Assembly (NCBI GenBank): GCA_023387755.1
Contig: JAEWHO010000057.1
Span: 1 to 20,507 of the forward strand
DNA from: Actinomycetes bacterium
Lineage (GTDB): Bacteria; Actinomycetota; Actinomycetes; Actinomycetales; Actinomycetaceae
Reading direction: 5' to 3'
Length of the DNA: 20,507 nucleotides
The notes under the pieces were generated by a model that had not been told where the DNA came from, made no database searches, and saw only the letters and a list, made by a program, of their open reading frames with translations. This document shows positions 7,794-15,532 of this stretch, piece after piece. The position numbers and the translations under genes are program-made. Each line of letters opens with the position of its first letter. Position 1 is the first letter of the stretch.

Positions 7794-8453
7794 TCACCTA
7801 CTAGCGTCACAGATAAGTTCGCTCAGCTCACCGGGGGTAGCCACCACTGGGAAACCAGCAGCCTCATCGGCGCTGCCATACCCCCACAACACCAGGGCCC
7901 CGTGTAGCCCGTGAATACGTGCCCCGTGCATGTCGTAACTGCGGTCGCCAATCATGAGGGCATGCGAGGTATCGATATCGAGAGCGTGCAGTCGCTGTAA
8001 ACACCGCTCAATCACCTGGTCCTTATGGTGCACCCCGGCGGCAGGATCGGCCCCGGTCACAACAGTGAAATATGGGGTTAAACCATGGGCCTCGATAATC
8101 TGAGCGGCCGCTGGCTCAGGCTTGGCCGTAGCCAGAGCATGGATAGCCCCGGCGTCGTGAGCGGCAGCGATCACCTCCGGTACCCCCGGGTAGGTGGGCG
8201 CCGTCGTCATGGTTTGGGTGTAGGTACTGCGGTAGGCGGCGATGAAATCGTCTAGTTCACTGACCGGTACCCCACACACGCTGGGTAGAGAGTCAATGAG
8301 CGGCGGTCCGACGCAGGCCCGTGCCCGCTCATACGGTACATCTGGCAACCCCCACTGGCGTAGAGTTTCTCGGATTGCGCCAATAATAGTGGGGCCAGAA
8401 TCAACAATCGTGCCATCTAAATCCCAAAGCAATACCGGCATAGCATGCACCAT
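7794..8453 (-). CDS. HAD-superfamily hydrolase, phosphoglycolate phosphatase-like
   Basis: A 219-residue soluble HAD phosphatase with all four motifs. Motif I is DLDGT (nucleophile D11, acid D13), motif II is Thr109 in LATAK, motif III is the lysine in HHKDQ (K144) and motif IV is GDRSYD (D170, D174). A helical cap domain lies between motifs I and II (about 25-90), as in the Gph/PGP branch. The substrate may be phosphoglycolate or another small phosphoester and cannot be told from sequence. The first ATG (8453) has only AGG directly before it. The ATG at 8441 gives MPVLLWDLDGT and lies 7 nt after TATGGT, a possible leaderless start, so the true protein may be four residues shorter. Confidence 0.9.
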   Translation of the reverse strand: MVHAMPVLLWDLDGTIVDSGPTIIGAIRETLRQWGLPDVPYERARACVGPPLIDSLPSVCGVPVSELDDFIAAYRSTYTQTMTTAPTYPGVPEVIAAAHDAGAIHALATAKPEPAAAQIIEAHGLTPYFTVVTGADPAAGVHHKDQVIERCLQRLHALDIDTSHALMIGDRSYDMHGARIHGLHGALVLWGYGSADEAAGFPVVATPGELSELICDASR

Positions 8454-8524
8454 ACCTGGCTAATGCAGCCACTGGGCATGGCAGCCACATATTAAACGGC
8501 GCGGTATCCGGTGGCGTGGGAGCG

Positions 8525-8530
8525 TAGACT
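8525..8530 (+). promoter_or_regulatory. -10 box of the MFS gene, leaderless start
   Basis: TAGACT followed by 7 nt and the ATG at 8538, with no ribosome site. This is the same hexamer as in front of the AI-2E gene on the other strand. The divergent spacer (8454-8537) also has a direct repeat GCAGCCAC at 8465 and 8481. Confidence 0.55.
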
Positions 8531-8537
8531 CACCTCA

Positions 8538-9707
8538 ATGACATCCCCATTACTGCTCAGACCCGGTCACGGTGACTATTTCCGTGCCACCTTGGCCCTG
8601 TTCTGCCTGGGGATCGCCACATTCGCCCAGCTCTACACCGTTCAACCGCTCCTAGTGCCCATCGGGACTGAATTCGGTGTGGGGGCGGCGACGACGTCAT
8701 GGCTGATGTCTGCATCCACGGCCGGTATTGCTGTAGCCGTGCTCCCTATGGGGCACTTCTCGGGCCGGTGGGGTAGGCGCCGCACCATGCTGGGTGGGCT
8801 GGCGCTGGCAACAATCGCTGGGATCGCATTAGTGCTCACGCATTCCTTTGCCATGCTGGTTGTGCTGCGCACCCTGCAGGGAGCGGCTCTATCAACCGTT
8901 TTGGTTTCTGCGATGGCCTGGGTGATTGCGCAAACCCATCCGTTCGCGGTCACGCGCTTGGGAGGCCTGTATATTGCCGGCACCACCGTGGGGGGAATGA
9001 CGGGGCGGCTCGTGGCGGGATTCGCGGCAGAACTGGGGGATTGGCGTACTGGCGTCATTACCGCAACAATCGTGGCCGCGGCCGCCGGTGGCTTTGCACA
9101 CGTACTTCTGCCCGGTGGAGAGGTCTACGAGCCGGGATCTACCGGTAGCGATGCCGTGGATCAGTACCGGCGGGTGCGGGTCGCCATGTATCTTATTGGC
9201 GGTCTGGGGATGGCTGTATTTGTCGGCATCTTCAATGTTATGGGCTACCGCCTGCACGGCCCGCCTTTCCACGTCGGCACGGCGGTGACCTCATCCCTCT
9301 TCCTCACCTACCTGGCCGGTACCGCCAGCTCTGCTGTGGCCGGCCGTATCGCGGGGCGCATCGGGATGAAGAATGCGGTCATCACCGGACTGGCGCTGTC
9401 ACTGGTTGGGGTGGCGCTGACGGCGCTGAACTCACTTATTGTTCTATTTGTCGGTCTACTAGTCCTGTGTGCCGGTTTCTTCCTGGCCCACGCGTTGGCA
9501 TCGGCGAATGCGGCCCGCTACAGCCCCCGCCCGTCGGCAGCCTCTTCACGCTACTCGTTGAGTTATTATGCCGGCAGTTCACTCGGTGGGGTGCTGCTCG
9601 GGTATGCGTGGGAGTTGGCAGGGTGGAATGGGACAGTACTAGCCGCTGCCACCCTATTGGTGGCAGCGGCCGTCGTCGTCATTATTACCCCCGCAGTTAG
9701 CAAATAG
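8538..9707 (+). CDS. MFS transporter, YnfM/AraJ-like 12-helix exporter
   Basis: A 389-residue major facilitator protein. It has the N-terminal RATLALFCLGIATFAQLYTVQPLL helix typical of YnfM-like carriers and the cytoplasmic loop motif A variant GHFSGRWGRRRTML between helices 2 and 3. There are about twelve hydrophobic segments with a central hydrophilic loop (GGEVYEPGSTGSDAVDQYRR). It is probably a proton-driven efflux pump of unknown substrate. The ATG at 8538 is preferred over the in-frame GTG at 8511: the upstream stretch contains the -10 box and the protein then starts in family-like fashion. It is divergent from the HAD phosphatase, and no dedicated regulator is adjacent. Confidence 0.9.
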   Translation: MTSPLLLRPGHGDYFRATLALFCLGIATFAQLYTVQPLLVPIGTEFGVGAATTSWLMSASTAGIAVAVLPMGHFSGRWGRRRTMLGGLALATIAGIALVLTHSFAMLVVLRTLQGAALSTVLVSAMAWVIAQTHPFAVTRLGGLYIAGTTVGGMTGRLVAGFAAELGDWRTGVITATIVAAAAGGFAHVLLPGGEVYEPGSTGSDAVDQYRRVRVAMYLIGGLGMAVFVGIFNVMGYRLHGPPFHVGTAVTSSLFLTYLAGTASSAVAGRIAGRIGMKNAVITGLALSLVGVALTALNSLIVLFVGLLVLCAGFFLAHALASANAARYSPRPSAASSRYSLSYYAGSSLGGVLLGYAWELAGWNGTVLAAATLLVAAAVVVIITPAVSK

Positions 9708-9749
9708 GGGTGACCTTCCGCCGCTGGAGCGGTAGTGCTGGGTACCCCT
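9706..9749. terminator. Possible hairpin between convergent MFS and dcp genes
   Basis: AGGGGT (9706-9711) pairs with ACCCCT (9744-9749), and an inner CCGCT-GG-AGCGG could fold inside. An AT-rich run (TGTAAAAATT) follows. It is imperfect, and the assignment rests mostly on its place between convergent genes. Confidence 0.3.
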
Positions 9750-9780
9750 CTGTAAAAATTGCGGGGGCGAGTGGCAGGAG

Positions 9781-11808
9781 CTAGGCGAGTCCGCGCCGTT
9801 CCATTAACGCCGTCACCTGCGGATCACGGCCGCGGAATGCGCGGAATGACTCGCCCGGATCGCGGGAGTAGCCCCGGCTGAGAACCTCATCGGCCAGGTG
9901 CTGCCCGGCCTCGCGGTTCAGGCCCCCGTCACCATCACGGCTAGCTTCGCTGCGGAACCAGTTGGCGGTATCGGCATCGAGGACTTCTGCCCACACGTAG
10001 GAGTAGTAGCCGGCGTCATAGCCGCCGCCGAAGGTGTGGTTGAAGTAGGTGCTGCGGTAACGGGGTGGCACCACATTGGCACCCAGTGCCGCTAGTTGCT
10101 CGGCTTCGAACCGCTCGACTTCCTCCACCGAGGAGGGAACTTCGGTGGGCCGGAGTCGATGCCAGGCTTGGTCGAGTAGTGCGGCTGCCAGGTATTCGCT
10201 GGTGGCAAAACCTTCGCCGTACGCGCCCATCGAGGTGAGGGTGTCAACGTAGTCGGCAGGGATTTCTTCGCCGGTCTGGTAGTGGCGCGCATAGTTGCGC
10301 AGCACGATCGGGTTGGTCATCCACATCTCGTTCAGCTGGGATGGGTATTCCACGAAGTCCCGCGGCACGCTGGTGCCGGACTGGCTGGGCCAGCGCACCT
10401 GGGAGAGCAAACCGTGTAGGGCGTGCCCGAATTCGTGGAAGCACGTGCGCACATCATCCCAGGTCAGCAATGCCGGGGCGCCTTCGGCCGGCTTGGGGAT
10501 ATTGAGATCGTTCGTGACGATCGCGTGCTGGTTGAACAGTTCGGACTGGTCAGCCAGGCTCGCCATCCAGGCACCCCCGTGCTTACCTTCGCGCGTGAAA
10601 TAGTCGGCGCTAAAGAGGCCGATACCCGCTCCAGCCTCGTTGAACACCTCCCACACTTGGGCATCGGGGGTGTGGCCGACGATATCCTCACGGCGGGTAA
10701 AGGACAGACCGTACAGTTTCTGGGCGGCAAAGAACACGCCCTTTTCGATAACGTTCTCCAGCAGCAGGTAGGGTTTGAGGGCAGCATCGGAGAGATTGAA
10801 CTTTTCCTGCCGGAGCTTCTCCGAGTAGTAGGACCAATCGGAAATAGCAAAGGGGCGAGGGTCCTCGCGAGCCATGAGTTCGGCGAGCTCCGCCGACTCG
10901 GCCTTCGCGTTCCGCGCTGCCGGGGCCGCCATCGCCCTCAAACGCTCCATAATCGCAGCCGAGGTACCTGCCGCGGCATCTTCTGCCACATAGTCGGCGT
11001 GGTGGGCGTAGCCCAGCAGCTGGGCGCGTTCAGCTCGCACCCGGGCCAGGTCCAGCACTAGCTGGCGAGTATCGGCATCGCCACTCCAGTTGCGGGTAAC
11101 AGAGGCTTCATACAGGCGGGCACGGGTGTCGGCGTCGCGAATATGGGCCGCGAGCGGCTGCTGGGTGGTGGACTGCAGATCAACGCGGTAACCATCGTTC
11201 TGACGCATCCCGGCAAGATCCTCCGCGCTCACCCCAGCCAGTGCTTCCGCGGAGAAGGTGGGGGCGTGGGCGTTAAGCGCCGCGACGACGCGTTTAGAAA
11301 AGGCAGCCTGCAAGCTGGCCTGCCGGGAGTTCAGTTCCCGGAGACGCTCCTGCTCAGCTTCACCCAGTCCGACGCCGGCGCGCCGGAAGCGCTTGAGGTA
11401 GGTTTCCAGCAGCCAGGCGGTGGACTCGTCCAGCTCGTCAGTGTCGATTGCCTGCAGGCGCTGGTAGATGCGGCCGTCCAGGTAGAACGTGTCGAAATGC
11501 TCGCTGAGCAGGGGCGCGAATTCTTCTTCGATTGCCTCTAATTCTGGGCCGCCGATTGAGCTGAGCTGAGACCAGAACACGGACAGGGTACGCGAAAGCG
11601 TGCGGCCAGCCTTTTCTAGCGGCACCAGCACCGTCTCTACGCTGGCGGGTCGGTCTTCGGTGGCGATGGCCTCCCATTCAGCGCGTTGCTCGGCCAAGCC
11701 TTTGCGTAGGGCCGGGGCCAGATGTTCCACCCTGATAGCGGTGAAATCAGGCATCTGATAGGGCAGCGTGGACTCGCTAAGGAGCGGGTTATGAGCAGAA
11801 TTCGACAT
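9781..11808 (-). CDS. dcp: Peptidyl-dipeptidase Dcp / oligopeptidase A-like (M3 metallopeptidase)
   Basis: A 675-residue zinc peptidase of family M3 that removes dipeptides from, or cleaves, short peptides. It is cytoplasmic since no signal peptide is seen. The zinc motif HEFGH spans residues 458-462, and the third ligand is the Glu in DFVEYPSQ (E487), 29 residues after the first His, the spacing of the family. The C-terminal substrate-binding block FNHTFGGGYDAGYYSYVWAEVLDAD is Dcp-like, and length matches Dcp/OpdA. The ATG at 11808 follows AGGGGGC with almost no spacer, so initiation is unusual; the next in-frame Met is residue 19. The gene stands alone, converging with the MFS gene and 56 nt after the GNAT fusion gene. 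Whether it acts as dipeptidase or endopeptidase cannot be told by eye. Confidence 0.93.
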   Translation of the reverse strand: MSNSAHNPLLSESTLPYQMPDFTAIRVEHLAPALRKGLAEQRAEWEAIATEDRPASVETVLVPLEKAGRTLSRTLSVFWSQLSSIGGPELEAIEEEFAPLLSEHFDTFYLDGRIYQRLQAIDTDELDESTAWLLETYLKRFRRAGVGLGEAEQERLRELNSRQASLQAAFSKRVVAALNAHAPTFSAEALAGVSAEDLAGMRQNDGYRVDLQSTTQQPLAAHIRDADTRARLYEASVTRNWSGDADTRQLVLDLARVRAERAQLLGYAHHADYVAEDAAAGTSAAIMERLRAMAAPAARNAKAESAELAELMAREDPRPFAISDWSYYSEKLRQEKFNLSDAALKPYLLLENVIEKGVFFAAQKLYGLSFTRREDIVGHTPDAQVWEVFNEAGAGIGLFSADYFTREGKHGGAWMASLADQSELFNQHAIVTNDLNIPKPAEGAPALLTWDDVRTCFHEFGHALHGLLSQVRWPSQSGTSVPRDFVEYPSQLNEMWMTNPIVLRNYARHYQTGEEIPADYVDTLTSMGAYGEGFATSEYLAAALLDQAWHRLRPTEVPSSVEEVERFEAEQLAALGANVVPPRYRSTYFNHTFGGGYDAGYYSYVWAEVLDADTANWFRSEASRDGDGGLNREAGQHLADEVLSRGYSRDPGESFRAFRGRDPQVTALMERRGLA

Positions 11809-11864
11809 GCCCCCTATCGTGCCACGGCCAGGGGAGCGGCGGAAGAGTCGAGGCGCGGTGTTCG

Positions 11865-12872
11865 CTATGAGAGTGACACGACCTCGGCAATATTCGGGGG
11901 CGAGAAATTGGGGCCTTTGAGGATTTTCCCATCCTCCCTTTTAATCGGTTTCCCGTCGGCTCCGAGTTTGGTCATATTGGAGCGATGGATTTCGCTGATA
12001 ACGTCATCGAGCGGGATATTGGCGAGGATGGCGAGCCCGTAGATCACGTAGGTGAGGTCACCGAGCGCATCCGCAGTGGCTATCAGATCGGCGTCAACCG
12101 GGATTTTCTCGACGTCGGATAACGCCTGCCGCACAGTCTCGGCAGCCTCAACCCCACGGCTTGCCTCCACCAGCTCACAAAACTCTTCGGCAATGAGGCG
12201 CAGACGCATGGCCATATCGGGATGATCCACGCGGGCTGGGCCCTGCCCGATCACCATGCCGTAGGTGCGGTGGAACTGAAGCACTTGCTCGGTCACGGTG
12301 CGTGGTGGGGCTGATGTGCCGGCTAGGAAGTCCGCTGCCTTCACCCCACCAATCCAGCCGTCTGCGAGGGCGGTACGGGTGGGGATAAGTCCGGGGATGA
12401 CCGACCACATCGTGAAGCCGATACGCCGGGCGGTTGCCAGGGAGGCGGCATTGTCGGTGCGGATATGGATATGTACTTGGTCTAGGAGGTCGTGGGTGAA
12501 GGCGTAGTGGAGTACTGCCCGCCCAGCTTCAGTAATATAGCCCTGGCCACGCGCCTGCGGGGCCGCCCAGTAGCCGAGCTCAGCACGGTTCTGCACGCGA
12601 TTCATAAGGCTGACATTCCCCACCAGCTCGCCTGCCTGCGTATAGAGGAGGTAGGTGCACAGACGCTCTTCTATTCGGTCGATGAGGTAGGAGGAAATAA
12701 ACCAGATCGCGTCATTTTCCGTGTAGGGCTGGGGCAGCGTTAAATACCGCTCGAATGTAGGGTCATTCAGAGTGGTACACAGGGCCTCAACATCACCCAC
12801 GGTGGGCGTTTTCAACACCAGTCGCTCGGTGGTGATAGTGCGGGGAAAAGTAGGGGCGGGGGACGTCGTCAT
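11865..12872 (-). CDS. Fusion: GNAT (RimJ/RimL-like) N-acetyltransferase + MazG/HisE-like NTP pyrophosphohydrolase domain
   Basis: A 335-residue two-domain protein. Residues 13-185 are a GNAT domain of the RimJ/RimL type: TERLVL opening strand, ELGYW strand, acetyl-CoA loop QARGQGYITEAG (107-117) and NAASLATARRIGF (141-153). After a short linker (185-193), residues 195-330 are an all-alpha NTP pyrophosphohydrolase-like domain. Its metal motif is EEFCEL (E229, E230, E233) paired with DALGD (D268, D272), and its tail SNMTKLGADGKPIKREDGKILKGPNFSPP is typical of the MazG/HisE-like nucleotide housecleaning group. The reading frame is continuous. Acetylation target and nucleotide substrate are unknown; combining them in one chain suggests linked substrates or cleanup. 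The ATG follows an extended -10 box at 6 nt, so a leaderless start is likely. Confidence 0.88.
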   Translation of the reverse strand: MTTSPAPTFPRTITTERLVLKTPTVGDVEALCTTLNDPTFERYLTLPQPYTENDAIWFISSYLIDRIEERLCTYLLYTQAGELVGNVSLMNRVQNRAELGYWAAPQARGQGYITEAGRAVLHYAFTHDLLDQVHIHIRTDNAASLATARRIGFTMWSVIPGLIPTRTALADGWIGGVKAADFLAGTSAPPRTVTEQVLQFHRTYGMVIGQGPARVDHPDMAMRLRLIAEEFCELVEASRGVEAAETVRQALSDVEKIPVDADLIATADALGDLTYVIYGLAILANIPLDDVISEIHRSNMTKLGADGKPIKREDGKILKGPNFSPPNIAEVVSLS

Positions 12873-12878
12873 TGGTAC

Positions 12879-12887
12879 ACCTTACCA
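12879..12887 (-). promoter_or_regulatory. Extended -10 promoter of the GNAT fusion gene
   Basis: TGG-TAAGGT on the minus strand, an extended -10, followed by 6 nt and the ATG at 12872. It predicts a leaderless mRNA that starts between the small ORF's stop and the fusion gene. Confidence 0.5.
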
Positions 12888-12937
12888 ACACTGACATCCC
12901 CCGCGCTCAGCGGAGAATCCTGTGGAGCGCTGTCTAC

Positions 12938-13093
12938 TTATGCAGCGATCTCTACGATTTCCACGCCCTCGAGCGTATCCCAGGCGATACCCCAGGGCTC
13001 GCGCCATCCGCGGATGGCATCTTCGATAGCTTCCGGAGCGATGGCGCAGGCGCTGCGCCCGGTTTTGTGGTCGAAAATATTGAGTTGCTTCAT
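12938..13093 (-). CDS. Small ORF, 51-residue protein of unknown function
   Basis: ATG at 13093 with AAGGA 6 nt upstream, stop TAA at 12940-12938. The product begins MKQLNIFDHKTGRSACAIAP, continues with a predicted amphipathic helix, a Trp-rich turn (GWREPWGIAWDTLEG, residues 29-43) and ends VEIVEIAA. It is soluble and mildly acidic, with no signal peptide. Composition and the good ribosome site support it as a genuine gene. I do not recognise the family. It lies 65 nt upstream of the GNAT fusion gene on the same strand but that gene appears to have its own promoter. A 19-bp palindrome sits 22-40 nt before its start. Confidence 0.6.
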   Translation of the reverse strand: MKQLNIFDHKTGRSACAIAPEAIEDAIRGWREPWGIAWDTLEGVEIVEIAA

Positions 13094-13379
13094 CTTCATT
13101 CCTTCACTTCATCGGCACACCACCGTGGTGTGCAGGCACCGGTACCGTCTGTTTGTGACGGGGCAGCCGGTGAGCCAGTTGCCTAAGCTCTCCACCAAGG
13201 CTCCAAGGCAACCTAGCAATAATAGCGTAGTGGCGGCGTGTACGCAAAAGGTGTTGTGCCGTATGGAGAGCTCCGCTACCCGCTCAACGCAAGCGACGTC
13301 GCTACCGGCTGGATCAAAACATGCATCAAACCTGGCTACAGCCGCGCTGATTGAGTTGCCAACGGTGGAGGTCTCGTAT
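13094..13379. other. Gene-poor stretch with a 19-bp palindrome
   Basis: No convincing gene in 286 nt. Overlapping frames on both strands stay open by chance and lack family features. GCACACCAC-C-GTGGTGTGC (13115-13133) is a near-perfect palindrome, usable as an operator or as an 8-bp hairpin with a 3-nt loop, just upstream of the small ORF. GTTGCCT (13178-13184) and AGGCAAC (13206-13212) form a second, looser inverted repeat. The stretch also separates the exporter's 3' end from the small ORF, so either could help terminate. Confidence 0.5.
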
Positions 13380-14747
13380 TCACAGGCGACGGATACGTCC
13401 ACGCGGAAGGGCGCAGGAGGTGGCACCGAGGAAAGCTGTAATCAATGTTAGGTACGCGAACGTCGTCGCTCCGACACCGCCAGTCAAGGCTAGGAGGAAC
13501 GTGCAGATGGCTACGCCTAATGCACTGCCCAATTGAGTTGCTACTCGGCTGAATGCGGAAGCGTGCACGATATATTCGGCAGGCATCTGGTGGTAAAGGG
13601 CTGACATGGTCACCATGGTGAGAGCGCCGATACCTCCACCACGCACAATGAGTCCGGCGGCATCAACGAATAGCCACGTCGCCGTATGGGGGATAGGTAA
13701 GGCGAAGGGGAGGGTACCGATGATCGTACAGGTGATGAATAGATAAACTGTCGCGCGAGTACCCAACCGGATGACAAGCCCGTTCGCTAGGCTTCGACTG
13801 ATATAGGCGCCAACGCCCAGCAGAGCTAGCAACAATCCACTGTGGAGCGGGGAGTATCCCACAACAGTTTGATAAAAGAGGGGAACGAGGAATAATCCGC
13901 CGTAGAAAACAATGCTCGCTAGGGTCAAACTGAGCCAGGCGCTGACGAATGTGCGGTAGGAAAAGACCACCGTATCGATGAGTGGGACGCGAGTGCGCTC
14001 GGCCCAGAACCAATATCCACCTACAAGAATGACAGCGATAGCCATCAGGGTAAAGGGGAGCAGGCCGTTGCCGGTGTTCTCCGATGTCGTGAGCGCGTAG
14101 ACACTCAAGATCAAGCCGGGTGCCAGGAGCATAAAACCAGTGAGATCCAAGCGGACGCGGCGATCATTTGGGTGTGCACGGCGCAAGATGCGCGTGGCGA
14201 GGACGAACGCAATAGTGCCAATGGGTGCGTTGATGAGAAAAATGGATTGCCACCCGAAGGTTTGGAGTAATAGTCCGCCTAGGAGCGGACCGAGGACCGG
14301 CGCGATGACCGCCGGTAAGCCAACCGCCGTCATGGCACGGGTGGCCTGTTCCTTTCCCGCGCTGGTAATCAAAATCGTCTGCATTACCGGCATGGATAGC
14401 CCCGCGGCAGCCCCCTGGAGGATTCGGAACCCGATGAGCGTTTCAATATTCCAGGCGAGTGCGCACAGTATCGAAGCGACGGTAAAAACGATGATTGCCG
14501 CCTTCCATATGGCCGTGGCGCCGAATTTTTGGGTGAGATACCCGGTGAGAGTGATAGCTACTGTCGAGGCTAATGCATAGCCGGTAATCACCCACTGGGT
14601 CAGGCTGACGGTGGTGTGGAAGATACTGGTGAGGGGGCGGATAGCAACATTAATAACGCTTGCATCTAATAGTGGCAGCAGCGCGCCGAAAACTAATGCG
14701 ATAACCACCTTACGTGTGGAAGCAGTTAATGGGGAATCGGATATCAT
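13380..14747 (-). CDS. DHA2-type (EmrB/QacA-like) MFS multidrug exporter
   Basis: A 455-residue drug:proton antiporter of the 14-helix DHA2 family. Typical marks are LPLLDASVINVAI in helix 1, the WVITGYALA segment, motif C-like GLPAVIAPVLGPLLGG in helix 5 and GWQSIFLINAPIG right after it. Two further helices between the halves bring the total to about 14. The ATG at 14747 has GAAAGG about 8 nt upstream. An in-frame ATG at 14798 would add 17 basic residues but has no ribosome site. It lies downstream of the marR gene on the same strand with a roughly 130-nt gap containing small hairpins, and is probably the repressor's target. Base composition looks more AT-rich than neighbouring genes, a hint of acquisition. 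Substrates are unknown. Confidence 0.9.
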   Translation of the reverse strand: MISDSPLTASTRKVVIALVFGALLPLLDASVINVAIRPLTSIFHTTVSLTQWVITGYALASTVAITLTGYLTQKFGATAIWKAAIIVFTVASILCALAWNIETLIGFRILQGAAAGLSMPVMQTILITSAGKEQATRAMTAVGLPAVIAPVLGPLLGGLLLQTFGWQSIFLINAPIGTIAFVLATRILRRAHPNDRRVRLDLTGFMLLAPGLILSVYALTTSENTGNGLLPFTLMAIAVILVGGYWFWAERTRVPLIDTVVFSYRTFVSAWLSLTLASIVFYGGLFLVPLFYQTVVGYSPLHSGLLLALLGVGAYISRSLANGLVIRLGTRATVYLFITCTIIGTLPFALPIPHTATWLFVDAAGLIVRGGGIGALTMVTMSALYHQMPAEYIVHASAFSRVATQLGSALGVAICTFLLALTGGVGATTFAYLTLITAFLGATSCALPRGRIRRL

Positions 14748-14880
14748 CTGCCTAGCCTTTCTCAGCGACTTTGCTCGGATGGTGGTCGTCCGAGGCATGA
14801 CTTATGCGTTTTTGGGCGCAGTAGATCGACCGTGGGGCCATAAGCCCAACGAGTCGTTTTTATTGCTATGCGGCGGGGAT

Positions 14881-15324
14881 TTAGTTGGAGAAGGGACCGT
14901 CTGTTGTGAGCGCGGTGAATATTGTCGCGAAAATTGCAGTCTGCTCGGCGGGCCAGTCGGCTAGGAATTCGTTAATAAGAGCGGTGAGGCGCTGACGCAT
15001 GACCGTTACCGCAGCTTCGCCAGCATCCGTTAGTGTTAATGCGGTCCAACGTCGGTCCCGCGGATCTGGGGTGCGAGTAAGCAATCCGGTATGCTCCAGC
15101 GTGGTTGCGTGCCGAGACACCACAGAGCGATCCAAGCCAATAAACATCGCTAGTTCAGCTGCCGTCGATGGCCCGGAGCGTTCCAGCCCGGATAATACGG
15201 GGTAGGTAGCTTCGCTGACGCCGTCTGCCACGCCGTCGGTTAAGCGTGTGTAGAGCCGCTGACGTACATCTCGCCGCAAGAGCTTGCCGAGAGCAACCGC
15301 AACATCATCTCCTGGGGAACTCAT
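14881..15324 (-). CDS. MarR-family transcriptional repressor
   Basis: A 147-residue winged-helix regulator. Residues 33-60 form the dimer/linker helices, SGPSTAAELAMFIGLDRSVVSRHATTLEHTGLL is the helix-turn-helix, and TPDPRDRRWTALTLTDAG is the wing with the family's DxRD(R) signature. The C-terminal helices finish the dimer interface. MarR proteins are released from DNA by small phenolic or toxic ligands. The gene precedes a DHA2 exporter on the same strand, the classic arrangement of a repressor controlling efflux. Its own promoter contains a perfect inverted repeat, implying autorepression. The ATG at 15324 lies 6 nt after the -10, so the mRNA should be leaderless. Confidence 0.92.
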   Translation of the reverse strand: MSSPGDDVAVALGKLLRRDVRQRLYTRLTDGVADGVSEATYPVLSGLERSGPSTAAELAMFIGLDRSVVSRHATTLEHTGLLTRTPDPRDRRWTALTLTDAGEAAVTVMRQRLTALINEFLADWPAEQTAIFATIFTALTTDGPFSN

Positions 15325-15330
15325 GCCATA

Positions 15331-15359
15331 ACAATACGTGCAGTATGCACGCGTGTCAA
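15331..15359 (-). promoter_or_regulatory. marR promoter with embedded operator
   Basis: On the minus strand, consensus -35 TTGACA (15359-15354), a 17-nt spacer, and -10 TATTGT (15336-15331), then 6 nt to the ATG. The spacer contains CGTGCA-TAC-TGCACG (15351-15337), a perfect 6+6 inverted repeat. A dimeric repressor bound there would block polymerase, so this is the likely MarR operator. The repeat is visible; the binding protein is inferred. Confidence 0.75.
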
Positions 15360-15448
15360 AAGCACGCCTAGGTTTTTGGTGAACTAGCGCGCGTAATCAG
15401 CCGGTACGAACGTAAGGCCACCACGTCACGAACGCGTTGGTGCGGATG

Positions 15449-15469
15449 GGGTCGCGGTCGCAGTGACCC
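15449..15469. terminator. Weak inverted repeat after the M20 peptidase gene
   Basis: GGGTC (15449-15453) and GACCC (15465-15469) could pair around an 11-nt loop, with no T run. The 173 nt between the M20 stop and the marR promoter hold nothing else I recognise. Confidence 0.2.
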
Positions 15470-15532
15470 ACAACTAGCCGCGCCTATCTCTCCTACGTGT
15501 GCGCAGCGTGACATGAGGTAGCGTGACTAGCC

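Noticed and set aside
13109..13426. Minus-strand 105-codon open frame between the small ORF and the exporter
   Set aside because: It overlaps the exporter's 3' end, lacks a ribosome site and family features, and ends in low-quality Cys/Arg-rich sequence. It could be a remnant, but I cannot support it.
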